A stretch of 64,000 nucleotides of DNA from Phalacrocorax aristotelis (lineage: Eukaryota > Chordata > Aves > Suliformes > Phalacrocoracidae): positions 57,732,918 through 57,796,917 of the forward strand of contig NC_134277.1 in the NCBI RefSeq assembly GCF_949628215.1, given 5' to 3'. Of this stretch, positions 1-10,806 are shown one piece after another; positions within the stretch are counted from its first letter, which is position 1, and every line of letters begins with the position of its first letter. The notes under the pieces are model-generated. The model was given only the letters and a program-made list of their open reading frames with translations, was not told the origin of the DNA and did no database searches. Both the position numbers and the translations under genes were made by a program.

Positions 1-2540
1 TGCTCATCTGACCTCTACTGAGATGTTTTAATTCTTCAGTCTTTATTATTTTACCCAGGTTCAATCCATGGAAGTTGCAACCCAATCTGATTTAAATTGT
101 ATCAAATTACACCTCTCAAAATTAAATAGAAGGTTCTGTAAAGGCTTTTATATCAGTTCATATGTAAGAATTCAAATTTACATCCAAATTTACATAGCCA
201 AAATTAGAGTACCCCCCAATAAAGGACAGGAAAAGTAAAGAATCGTGCTAGATCTTCACTCCTTGGGTTGGTAAAATTAACAGTAAGTCAAAGTGAAGTG
301 CTTAAGCAATGTGGAAGCTTTCTACAGTGGAATCAAGGGCTACACAGCTTCCTACTACTGCTCCCACCTTACCATGCTCTTATAAACAGAAAGACTGAGC
401 CAAAAAGGCAAGGTATAAACCATCTTCTCTGTCCTTACACCTTTAGAGAAGCTGATTCATTTATCTACAGTATTTTCATTACACTCATCTAATAACATTA
501 CATTAGATTACATTACCAAATGATGAGGTGTTACAGTACCTAGTTGTTAAATAGATAGCTCACAATTCTCTTTGAAAGTTGCATGAACCACTCTTAGATG
601 ACCATTTAAGTAAAACAGAATCAGATTATTCTCTTCTACACATTGGAGTGGCTTAAAGCTGCTTTATTTGAGCAGTCGGATATTCTCCTTACACAGTGGA
701 CCTCTGGGTTGATTTACCCAAACAGCAAAGCCAGCTCTGAAATATCTTTAGAAATGAAGACACATAAAACAGGTCAATTCTGACAGCATTTCTGCAAAGA
801 TCAACTTTCCACCTTGCTATTGGCCATGCATCATGGGTTAATTTCTCAACCATTTCAATCATTTTTCTATCATTAGCTCATGGAAATTACTGTCATCAGA
901 TTTTAATAAGGGCAAAAATGTAGCAAGACTCCAAAAGTGCTTAATGCTGTTGGAGATGATGAGACAACACAATGTCTACAACGATCAGAAACAAACATAG
1001 GATTTGGGCTCTCCCCAACACCTCATTAATGACAGCTAGAAAGAAGGGCTCTCTGTAGGCAAACTGTTCAATAACAGCTTACTACATGGCTTCTTTACCA
1101 CCCCTGTCATAAAAGTGGACATCAACTTTCCGCAGGGCTCAAGTGAGGATAGCAGGACCTGTTTCAACTTTACTATTCCTGAGTTATTCTACATTGAGCT
1201 GTAGACATGGCCTACAAAGAACACACACCCAAACACCAATTCCTTCTGACCTAACACAGGTATCTTGACTTTCCATAGCATCTTTCTCTCTCATGACCTC
1301 CTTCACCTCCTCTGCATGGATCCCCTCACCCCCCATCTCTGGAAAAACGGAGATACTTTATTTTGAGACATCCCTGAGAGGCAGCACATTATCATTCATT
1401 CAGTCTTCTAGTCTCATTTGTGCCTCAGTATCCCCAGCTGTGAAGTGATAAAAACTTATTCACCTTTATAAATTATATTGGACTTCTGTGGGAAAAAAAG
1501 TGGCTGAGTCCCAAGCAGTGCTGAAAGTCTGGCCTGAATCACAAAACGTTATTTCAAACAGTTCTATTTAGAGCTTCTGGTATGTAACTCAGCCTATCTT
1601 TATCTATACACAAAAGATCATGACCTTATATTTTTCCCAGATTCCAGAAAAGGCCAAGATTTGCCTTATTGACAAAACAACAACAACAAAAAGTTAGCTC
1701 CATGAAGCTTGCTGGAACATTAAGCACTAAGTACAGTCCGCAAAACTCTTCTTTCTGTGGAATTTGACTCTAAAGAAACAGAATCTTTGCCTTTCCTTTT
1801 GCAAAGAAGAAAACTTTTTGCAAAATACAAATGAAGTACCTGAAGGGACACTACCACAGATCCTTTCCCCCAAACATAAATAGCTATACTGACACAAGAT
1901 GCCCTAGGGCACCTACAGCCCTTAGCTCACAAGAAAAGAATGAAATAGTCTTAAGAACTTTCACCTTTCCAGAAAATCTGGTCCTTGCTGCTATCAAAAA
2001 AATAGCTTGTTTTTAAAACAGTGGTTTCTGTCTTGTATTGTGCAATCTAATCTCACAGGTCTTTAGCACTGAGTCTACTTCTAGAAATCAAACAATTTCC
2101 CAAATTACCTCCTCTGGTAAGATCACAAAACTAAAAATTATTCTGCCTAAGGTGTATTCTGCAACAGTTTAAAAAACCCAACCAACCTACAAAAAAACCT
2201 GTATAAGAATTTGTATATTGTTCAAACACCAATGAAAATAACAAGCTACATTTGGGTTTAAGTGTTCTGCAGCTGTTTCAGATACCCAAATTAGGATCAA
2301 CATCTTTCCCTCCTATGCTAGTCCAAAGGATATTAGTCAATATGTTTAACATAACCCAGTCTGACCCTAGCCTAGTGCCCCATTCACAAAGGTGGCCATA
2401 AGCTGATGCCCAGAGAAAAGAAAGAATTTAGAAGAAGCCTTTATATTATATGCACATAAATACATGCAGTATGTCAGCCTCCAACTAATATTCTCTCCCT
2501 TTCCAGCTATTTATGAAGGTTATCTAAAGCCAGGCTTGAC
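1..2540. other. Gene-free stretch, left edge
   Basis: I see no exon with convincing splice sites, no RNA gene and no intact transposon here. The longest open frames are under 75 codons and read like chance. Around 1417-1475 there is a weak resemblance to the core of a MIR SINE (a GTGCCTCAG motif followed by a degraded pyrimidine/AAAAT part), too decayed to call firmly. The base composition is AT-rich, as expected of intergenic or intronic avian DNA. Confidence 0.6.
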
Positions 2541-2814
2541 AGTGGAACCCAATGGGATCACAAGAGACAACAGGCATAAGTTGAAATAAGGGAAGTTCAG
2601 ACTGAATATAAGAAACACTTTTTCACCCTGAGGACTGTCAAGCATTGGAGCAGGTTGCCCAGAGAGGTTTTGCAGGCTCTGTCCTTAGAGGCTTTCAAAA
2701 CCAGACCGAATAAAGCTCTGAGTCAACTGGTATGAGCTAGTTGACCCTGCTTTCAGCAGGATATTGGACCAGAGACTCCCAAGAGTCCTTCCAGGCTGAA
2801 TTATCGTATGATCT
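2541..2814 (+). mobile_element. CR1 LINE 3' fragment, old copy
   Basis: This 5'-truncated CR1 retrotransposon fragment lies in sense orientation. It holds the end of ORF2 (the frame around GCAGGTTGCCCAGAGAGG, which is the 'W-R-L-P-R-E' segment of CR1 reverse transcriptase) and the 3' UTR with the CTGCTTTCAGCAGG hairpin-like segment and the CCTTCCAGGCTGAATTATCGTATGATC tail. It is much more diverged than the copies at 7394 and 49250: the reading frame is broken and the terminal octamer is degraded. It is non-functional. The 5' boundary is approximate. Confidence 0.85.
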
Positions 2815-5800
2815 TATTTTGTATCCGAGGATCTCTTGGCGTGGATTTTGCTTCCATGTATTTAGTTATCCTCAGTTGTACTTTTATATGCAGCCTTCTC
2901 CTGAGCCTGTGTAATCTCCTGACGACTAGTTCCTCCACCATCTGACAAACAACATCCCTTGATTTGACCCTAGCTTCACTAAGTTTCATTTCATGGCACC
3001 GGCTTGCTTTCAGGAGAAAGAAATATAAAAAACATCAACTGGGGAAAAAAAGAAATAAATTTTAAAAAAATTCTTTTACTACCATTTACTCATAACATTC
3101 TCAGTACATGAAAACCCTTTCAATAAACATCCTGCACTACATTTCCCAATTTGGAGGTGAGGAGGAAGGGAGGCTACATATCATGACTTGCTCCAGTTAC
3201 CATTACTTGCTGTCAAAACCTCTTAGCACTGTGCCTGCCTGCACAGCACACCTTTGGAATACTTGCACTGGATTGTTAAAATGCAAAATAAGTTTTCACT
3301 TCCAGCCATTGCACAGGCACAGAAGTATAAGAAGGAAGAATTGCTCGTCTCACACCTACTGGAGTTCCAGGTGCCAGTCTCAGTCTCAATCAAGGCACCT
3401 GGACCGAATAGGTACAAAGAATGAGTGAAGTGGTCCGTCCACAGAGATGGTATAAGACAGTATCATCACAACCTATCCTGCTCCAGGGATTAACAAACAG
3501 TTTCAGTCACTGTCAGGTTTCTATCAGGTAACCTTCAAAACTTAAATTCAGTTAAGGCAGAGTTCACTTTTATTCTCCTGACTAAAGATGCTCTGCAGAT
3601 ACTTGCAGAGTTTTCCACCTTCTGCATATGAGTGAGCCAAATGTAGTGCATGAACAGCTTGTGCAAATGTGCCTGGTATGCTGCAACCTTCTGCATTTTA
3701 ACAGTGAGACCAAACACCTTCCACCACCCCACAGAGTAAGGTGGTGATCCATCTCCATAGTATTAAAGTCGTATTTGCTCCTCCTTAGGAGCAGTACACT
3801 GTACAATATCAGTACATAATCCGGCCAGTTGAGACTCAAGAGACCACAAGGCTAAGAGGAACCACTGGATAATCATACCTAGGGTTTAATCCAGCAGGTT
3901 TTTAAATACCACTCAGATCCCTTATAGAAAGTCCAGTGATTAGTACCTAAATCATTAATTTTGTTTTGGCATCAAGCCACGGTCTCTGGTTATGCCTCTA
4001 TCCATGCCATTAATGAATGCTTTAGGACCTAGCATTTTCTTCTCCCCCTCCCTGAAGCTACAAAGCATAAGTCACTCCTGTATCAGTCTTTTTGATAAAA
4101 TAAACAGATTGGGCATCTGGAAAGATTTCTGCCTTCACAGGGAGGGATTTTTTCCCAGCAATAAATGTTTATGGTTTATTTCTTTACTCTAACTTGGTTA
4201 TATTCTGTAATGGGTGTTATTATTTGGACTGAGGGCCACTTTTTAGAATTTGGGGAAGGAAACATTTGGAAAAGACTGTTTTCCAGGATGCAGCTTAAGT
4301 ATGGCTTTTATTCCTTTATCCTGTACACGTAACTTGCCTTCTTGGCTGGGGTCTATTGAAGAAAATGTAGCTAAATGTAATAAACCTGTAACACACCTCT
4401 GTCCTCACCATTATTTATTCTTCAGGAATCTCATTTGTTGATTCTTTCAGCAACGCTAATTGTATTTACTTTCAGATAACTCAAGATGTTGAATGGTGAC
4501 AGGCTCTGTACTAAATTCTAAACAAAAAGCCAAAACAAAACAAAAAACCCAAACCAACCAACCAAAACCCCCCACAAAACCCCAAACAGAAAGAACTCCT
4601 ACGTAAAATTTATCCCTTAATTACTACTTTTTGAGATTTCTCCTTAACAACTCTTAGCAAGACACGTGGCAGCAGTGAAAACCAGTGAATCTAACTTTGT
4701 CTCCAGACAACCAACTCACCTCCAACCCTGCCTTAAAATGCTTAAGTTCACTGCTCCCAATTTGTTAGAAGCTGTAACAATGAAAAAAGCAGAAAAGATC
4801 TGGGAAGAGCAAGATGGGCAACACTGCTCAGTGAGCCACATGAGAAGGGAAGATAAATACTTCAGAAAAAAATTTGAGATCCACTGAGGGAGTAACATGA
4901 CAACTCCTCTTTCCTTGCACAGTAATAAGGAGTAACACAGTAGGAGTAACAGAATCTGTGGCATGTTTGTTTGCTCTTACTTCACAAATAGCAGGTCCAC
5001 CCTGCCATTGAAAAAACTGCATGTTAAAAAAAATTTCAAGAGTGAGAAACAAGAGTTCTTAGTCTATACTGAAGAATCTTGCTCATTGCAGATAGTTATC
5101 TGCAGATTTCTGACCTGTGCATCATGCTGTTACTTCTTATAGGTGAGTCGATGACAAATTCTTCCATTCGCATTTGAAAAAAAGATGTTACACATCAACC
5201 TTCAACTAAAACTAGTAACACAGGTGAAATCTGCTGCAGCAGCCATGTATCTGTAGGTGTTGATGGGCATCAGCTTTTCTTTTTCACTTCAAGGAAAAAA
5301 ACAAAAAATCCTTCTGTTGCACCACAAAAAGACTGATTAGAAGAATAATGCCTCAGGCAAACCCTAGAGGTAGAAGCAACTTGAAAGAAACCTTGTGCTG
5401 AAAAACTAAGTTGATGCAATATTAAACAACTAAAATCAGGGAAATGGGGAAAAAAAATCTGAGAGCACCAGATTCTGAATTCTTTACATTGATTTGACAT
5501 TAACTTAATTCTGCCAATTACTGCAGAATTGCTAGTTATAGCAATTGTGCCACTCATTCATACCAATCTAATATACAGAACCAGGCCCACAGTTCTCTAT
5601 CTGCATCACAGAGAGTTGAACACACAGACCTGAGTCCACTGCTCCCCCAGCAGATCCTGAAACATAACTAGCCCAGTTACATTTGCCACAACGTCTGAGT
5701 GTCTTGCCATGACCCACATCCCTGGTTAGTGGTGAGCGGTGATGGGGAAGGTCATGGGGAACTGCATCCAGGCAAACAGAGCATCTTTTCTGCATCAGGA

Positions 5801-6480
5801 ATGGCCCTTGGAACCACCGTTGTGCTTTGCTGATTAAACCACACAAAGGAGCTTGCTCTTCTCTGGAGATTTGTCTGGTTCTGTCTAAACCTTTCAAATG
5901 CAGCACTCTGGGGCTGAGATAACGCCTGAGATATCACGGGCTGGATACACACATGCACAAACACAAAAGTTTTCAACAATGAAAAAGGAAGGCTTCCCAA
6001 TGAATGCTCACCCAGCCTTGACTAAAACATCACAGTTCTTTCACACTGTTATTTCCTTACAAGACAAAAGCGAGCTGCACATTTTTTAGTCACACCTCAC
6101 TTTTCACCTGTTATCGTGAGGCATGTTCAATTTGTCAAGTGTCATATCAAAGGATTTTTGAAGATCCTTATTCAAAACCAACCGGATCAATTGCCCTGAG
6201 AAACCAGCATTGCCAGAGGCACACTGCAACACCGCTATCATTGCTACTGCAGTCAGGGGCCACCACTGCCCCACCTCTCTGCTCCCAATGTCCTTTACTC
6301 CTTGTGGTGAAGGTTATCACAGCCTGTGGCAAGGGGCAGAAACTGACTGATTACAGTCCCTGACAGGTCCTAAATTCATTTTGAGAATGTAATTTGGATG
6401 TTGTTTTTGCAACCTGTTATTTTCAGGAAGATGCCAAAGCGCACAGGGCTATGAGCTTGCCTTTAAATACCATGGGCTTT
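2815..6480. other. Gene-free stretch with an A/C-rich tract
   Basis: I recognise no gene. At about 4523-4586 there is a low-complexity A/C-rich tract (runs of AAAACAAAAC, CCAACCAACC and CCCCAAAC). Open frames on the minus strand at 5568-6000 contain several cysteines, but they have no convincing splice boundaries and no family resemblance that I can see, so I do not call them. Confidence 0.55.
6460..6470 (+). promoter_or_regulatory. Possible TATA-like element of the signal-peptide gene
   Basis: The sequence CTTTAAATAC lies about 80 bp upstream of the ATG at 6545. If it acts as a TATA-like box, transcription would start near 6490-6500 and give a short 5' leader. This is inference from spacing and composition only. 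An upstream non-coding exon ending in the weaker acceptor-like CATTTAG at 6533-6539 is an alternative. Confidence 0.25.
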
Positions 6481-6544
6481 CTGTCTGCTACGTACTTCAG
6501 GTTTTGCTCCAAAAGCTCGTGCTTAACGTGCCATTTAGGTAACC

Positions 6545-7106
6545 ATGCTGAAAAAGACGACAATCCTTTCAGCACTGCTGTCTCTAATTCTGGTTGATCC
6601 GCTAAAGGCACAAGGTGAGTCAAAAACATATTGGAAAATGGAAAATCAATCTTTGTCAATTTGAAATAAGATTAATGTTCCAGAGTGTACTTATTCCCAG
6701 ACGTTTTTTCCTTCCTCAAGCTCCTACTTGGGCTCTCTGATCCATAAATGCAACTATGTACATGTTTAGATACCTCTAGAAGTAACTGGGCTTTACAAGC
6801 CATTCTCCTTTTCCATGTAAATTCCTTCCATTTTATTTGTAGGTACCCCCGTTACCCCTGTGCTTGAGCCAATGAGTGTGGAGCAAAGCAGAGACCCCAG
6901 CATGCAACCACGCACAGAGCTCCCCCTGGACTACAGCAGAGACCCATACCAGGAAGAAGGCACAGAGCAAGTTGGGAACACTGGAGCGCCAGAAGGTGAA
7001 CTGGCTACTTGGGAGCTGAGTGGAGAGCCAAGTACTGAATCTACCCCTAACCCGAGCACAGAGCCAAGCAAAGAACCAACCCAGGAGTCAACCACTGAAA
7101 TATCTG
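6545..7106 (+). CDS. Partial two-exon gene model: secreted Ser/Thr/Pro/Glu-rich protein, family unknown
   Basis: Coding exon 1 (6545-6614) starts at an ATG in an ACCATG context. It encodes 23 residues with two lysines, a hydrophobic core (ILSALLSLILV) and a small-residue exit, which is a classic signal peptide. It ends CAAG|gtgagt in phase 1. Exon 2 (6843-7106) follows a TTTATTTGTAG acceptor, restores the frame as Gly-Thr-Pro, and ends TCTG|gtaaga, again phase 1. The mature part has about 87 residues and no cysteine. It is acidic and built of loose SRDP, SGEPSTES, NPSTEP and SKEPTQES units, so it is probably O-glycosylated and extracellular, like a mucin stalk or an acrosomal or matrix protein. 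I do not recognise the family. The 3' exons are unresolved: phase-compatible candidates start at 8535, 9797 and 10217. A CR1 element lies in the next intron. No ortholog is known to me at this place in human. Confidence 0.45.
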
Positions 7107-7393
7107 GTAAGACCCATTTTCTCTTTGATTGTCCATGTTATTGTTATCTCAGTCTTGTTACTCCAGTGCTCCTACCTTTCCTGAACTAATGAGGCAAGAC
7201 ATAAAAAATACCCTGCCAGCAATAGACTACAAGGAAAAGCAGTACTTGGCATGCCAGAGATCTAGCCTCCTTCTGCTCCTCTCTCCCTTCCAAAAACATA
7301 AATAAATTGCTAGTAATAGAGAGGAAGGTGAGACTCCTTAAGACAAATTGTGTTATTATGGATGACTGCATTTTACAGCTGTATATGAAGCAA
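7107..7393. other. Intron-like sequence between the gene model and the CR1 element
   Basis: This stretch follows the gtaaga donor at 7107. I see no repeat or exon in it. The CR1 similarity begins abruptly near 7394. Confidence 0.4.
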
Positions 7394-8374
7394 GGAGTCA
7401 CGAGTGGTGTTCCCCAGGGCTCAGTGCTGGGGCTGGTCCTCTTCAATATCTTCATTGATGATCTGGATGAGGGGATTGAGTGCACCCTCAGTAATTTTTC
7501 AGATGACACCAAGCTGGGTGGAAGTGTCGATATGCTGGAGGGCAGGAAGGCCCTACAGAGGGACCTGGACAGGCTGGATCGACGGGCCGGAGCCAATGGT
7601 ATGAGATTCAACAAGGCTAAGTGCCGGGTCCTGCACTTGGGTCACAACAAACCCATGCAACGCTACAGGCTTGGGGAGGAGTAGCTGGAGAGCTGCCTGG
7701 AGGAAAAGGACCTGGGGGTGTTGGTTGACGGCCACCTGAACATGAGCCGGCAGTGTGCTCAGGTGGCCAAGAAGGCCAACGGCATCCTGGCTTGTATCAG
7801 GAATAGTGTGGCCAGCAGGAGCAGGGAGGTGATCGTGCCCCTGTACTCGGCACTGCTGAGGCCTCATCTCGAGTACTGTGTTGGGTTTTGGGCCCCTCAC
7901 TACAAGAAGGGCATGGAGGTGCTGGAGCATGTCCAGGGAAGGGCAACAAAGCTGGTGAAGCGTCTAGAGAACAAGTCTTATGAGGAGCAGCTGAGGGGAC
8001 TGGGGTTGTTCAGTCTGGAGGAGGCTGAGGAGAGACCTTATCGCTCTCTACAACTACCTGAAAGGAGGCTGTAGTGAGGCAGGGGTCGGTCTCTTCCCCC
8101 TAGTAACAAGCGATAGGATGAGAGGAAATGGCCTCAAGCTGTGCCAGAGGAAGTTTAGGTTGGATATTAGGAAAAACTTCTTCACCGAAAGGGTTGTCAG
8201 ACATTGGAACAGGCTGCCCAGAGAGGTGGTTGGGTCTCCATCCCTGGAGGTATTTAAAAGAAGGGTAGACGTGGTGCTTGAGGGTATGGTTTCGTGGTGG
8301 ACTTGACAGTGATAGGTTAGCGGTTGGACTGGATGATCTTAAGGGTCTTTTCCAACCTTAACGATTCTATGATA
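7394..8374 (+). mobile_element. CR1 LINE, 5'-truncated, about 980 bp
   Basis: This sense-orientation CR1 copy carries the C-terminal part of the ORF2 reverse transcriptase and the complete 3' UTR. Visible family marks are VPQGSVLG and FSDDTKLGG near the start (the catalytic-palm region, with FADD altered to FSDD), then [24 protein letters not shown] and HWNRLPREV. The 3' end reads GATGATCTTAAGGGTCTTTTCCAACC and finishes in the ATTCTATGAT terminus typical of CR1. The frame is broken by an in-frame TAG at 7682-7684, where the CR1 consensus has Trp, and by a 4-base loss near 8020 relative to the copy at 49250-50157. It is dead. It is relatively young, judging by its similarity to that other copy. 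Confidence 0.95.
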
Positions 8375-9426
8375 TCCCCTCCCCATGAAAGAGGTTTTTC
8401 TTGTGGATTTAGTTAATGCTAGTTTATAATGCACATTCTTGGGGGGGAGACCAAACAACAAGACCAGATTTATATGGTGGAGTTTCATTTTTATGAAGGC
8501 CTGTGGTCTGCCTGAGTGACATTTCACTTTGCAGAAGGACTATCACATCACCCATTCATACGGACCTCTCACTGGCAAGGGGGTTGTGCGATACGTCACC
8601 CAAAGAGGTCATCTTGACCAGTGTTACATTTGAAGGCTCTACACTTTGTCCCTTAGAGCTATCATCAGCTTCTTCAGAGCTCGCAGCAGGGCACAGAACA
8701 CAGAAGGGGATACACTGAAGAATTACTTTTCCCCCATCCTCACCAATTCCTGCCCTGCTTCCAGTCTGGCTAGCAAGATAGTCTGATGCTGACTTAACCT
8801 TGGATATTCCTTCACTCATGTTCGCATCAGCTGCCTCACTTTTTGAGAGTGTTTTGCCTTGAGAACATTTCCTTTGAAACGTTTTTGCTTTGTTTCTCTC
8901 ACTTACTTCAATGGCATGTAGGACTATGTCTGTGCTAGGAAAACTGGAAATCATAATATCATGTCCAGCATGGTTTCAGAAAATGGAGCAACCCTGAAAT
9001 TAGTCAGTATTACTACCACCAACAAAACAAGGAAGCGCTGCAATAGAATTTCCTGAGCTCACTGTAGACTATCACCCTCAGTACTGTTACCACCAGAGCA
9101 GTGTTGAGACTTCAAATGCATCAGTAAATGGATGTGATTAACCTCAGCAAAAAAATGCTATCAAGCACTCACGCTACTGACTCCTCTAGCCCCTGGATTT
9201 TGGTACCTACACTGAAGTGTAAACTTCTGTGCCCTGTATATCCGTATTTCTATTACCACAGTGAGCTGCTTTACCATGCACGCAGCCTCATTAATGAATA
9301 GGGACACAGCTTCATTATCAGATGTTGTTAATTCTTTCGGTTTTCTTTTTTTTCCCCCCTTTCAGTTTCATTGGTTTGTTTTTTTTGGGGGGTTGAGGGT
9401 TTATTGGTTGGGGTTTTTCTTTTTGG
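8375..9426. other. Stretch with a minus-strand exon-like ORF of unknown status
   Basis: The minus strand is open for about 130 codons (8556-8954). It is Ser/Lys/Glu-rich and ends in TGA at 8556-8558. A TTTCCAG acceptor lies inside it at about 8950, and a very good acceptor (a CTGACTAAT branch-like motif, then TTTCAG) lies at about 9001. The plus strand has an acceptor, TTTGCAG, at 8534 followed by a short open stretch to TGA at 8615-8617. That stretch would join exon 2 of the signal-peptide gene in phase. The two readings exclude each other and neither has homology I recognise. At 9349-9425 there is a G/T-rich low-complexity tract. Confidence 0.3.
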
Positions 9427-9522
9427 CAGTGATAGGTTAGCAGTTGGACTCGATGATCTTAAGGGTCTTTTCCAGCCTTCCATTCTTCCAGAATTCTATG
9501 ATTCTATATGATTCTATGATTT
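9427..9522 (+). mobile_element. CR1 LINE, 3'-end stub
   Basis: Only the last 90 or so bases of a CR1 element are present. They match the 3' UTR of the copy ending at 8374 (GTGATAGGTTAGCAGTTGGACT, then GATGATCTTAAGGGTC) and end with several ATTCTATGATTCTATATG repeats. Extreme 5' truncation is normal for CR1. The copy begins next to the G/T-rich tract at 9349-9425. Confidence 0.9.
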
Positions 9523-9796
9523 GTTCTAAGAGAGTAAAGTCTTATGCAAGACATTATAAGTGAGGATCTTTTAAATGGACAGGAAGATCTGAACAATTAA
9601 GGCTTGAGGAGGTTTTTTGTATGGGGTTTTTTTTTTGTTTGCTTGTTCTTTACAATAGCTTGTGCAGGGAAAATCTTGATTTCCATGGTGTTCATAACAA
9701 TTTGCAAAGCCCCAAAGTTGCAATTCCAAGCAGTTCTGGCACTCAGTATAGTAGTTTTACGTTCACTCTTTCTTTTTACTCTAGAATAAACTGCAG

Positions 9797-10049
9797 CATT
9801 AAATCTTGATAGAAAAGCAACCGCCACACGTACCTACGGAGTTGATTTCACCACAGAAGAACACACATGTGGTGCCTGCAGCAAGCTGGATGGCAGAGCA
9901 GTTCCTAAAGCTACCACTTGCAGGAAAACTGCAACCACAGCCTTCAGTTCCAGAACCCTGTCTAATTCTTGCTTCCTTTACCAGGTAACTTACATAACAG
10001 GTGACCTGTGCTGTTTTGCTTGCATAATAACCTGAAATAAAGAATGTCA
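9797..10049. other. Exon-like block open and splice-bounded on both strands
   Basis: On the minus strand, 10049 down to about 9836 follows an excellent acceptor (TTCTTTATTTCAG) and ends at a strong donor (CGTAG|gtacgt). It is open throughout, with seven cysteines in patterns such as GCGC and CVFFC, which suggests a disulphide-rich extracellular segment. On the plus strand, 9797-9987 runs from CTGCAG to TACCAG|gtaact and is open in the phase that would join the exon ending at 7106. It has CGAC and two more cysteines, and many codons end in C or G. At most one reading is likely real. I slightly favour the minus strand for its acceptor. I cannot name a family for either. Confidence 0.3.
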
Positions 10050-10216
10050 TTGCAACCACATGCTTTGTCAGTATTGTAAATCCTTTCCTTGCTCCACTTC
10101 AATAAAAGATTTTAGGGTATTTTTTTTAGGTCTCCTCTCAAACTTATTTCAAACAACTATTGCTTGTATTTTCTTGCTTTATTACTGTTGTGACCAAGCC
10201 TACACTCAGTTTTCAG

Positions 10217-10521
10217 GAACTAGGAACTGGGTTGTGAAAGTATATTCAGACAGGCTCCAGAAGACTTCAGCTGACTACTTTAAGTCATCTGAAGACTTTA
10301 TTAGAGAAAGGGGACAATTTGATACACAAACCACTGTTCACCCCGTTAACCTACCAAAGAATAACACTTTTACACAGCTGTGGTTGCATCGTGCACCTCT
10401 GAGCGATTTCATGGCTTGCAGGTACAATGACAAACAAGTAATTTATCCGCAAATTTTGTCAGCCAGAACAGCAGCAAGTGAAGAACATACAACCTGTGTC
10501 CAAAAACAAGTTTGCTTTTGA
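10217..10521 (+). other. Candidate plus-strand exon, status uncertain
   Basis: After a TTTTCAG acceptor the plus strand stays open to TGA at 10519-10521 (about 100 codons). An optional donor lies at 10421 (TTGCAG|gtacaa). The open frame needs one base from the previous exon, which is exactly the phase left by the exon ending at 7106. It contains one possible N-glycosylation site (NNTF) and four cysteines. I see no known domain. Splicing from 7106 would skip the block at 9797, which leaves in phase 0 and cannot join here. Confidence 0.2.
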
Positions 10522-10583
10522 CAAAACTGTGGCAGACAAATTAGAAACAAATGTATTAACAACTTAACTTACCTATTTATTTC

Positions 10584-10806
10584 TCATATAATATCCAAGT
10601 TTGTCCTATGGCCTGGCATCAATCGCAGCATTCCTTGTTTGGTATTCTTGCTGCTGGAATGAAGAGAACAGGCTGAGTGCTGCACAGAACAGAGATGCTG
10701 GCTCTCCTCGGAGTCGATGGAACCATACAGAGATAATGTAAAATAAGTTGAAAGTGCCAGAAGAACAAGGTTCTCCAAAACAGTTGCCAAGGCACTTAAT
10801 GCTGAA
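10584..10806 (-). other. Candidate minus-strand terminal exon with a hydrophobic segment
   Basis: On the minus strand a pyrimidine-rich acceptor (TTTAAATTTTTCAG) precedes an open frame of about 73 codons ending in TGA at 10584-10586. Its first 30 residues contain a run that could form a membrane helix (VLENLVLLALSTYFTLSLY), followed by a Ser/His/Cys-rich tail. A second frame is also open for about 66 codons, which weakens the case. I see no donor inside, so if real it would be a last exon. Family unknown. Confidence 0.2.

Noticed and set aside
5568-6000. Two overlapping minus-strand frames with several cysteines
   Set aside because: There are no matching splice borders and both frames are similarly open, so neither has support.
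7307-8306. Apparent genes of 60-125 codons
   Set aside because: Pieces of the CR1 reverse transcriptase and its antisense shadow.
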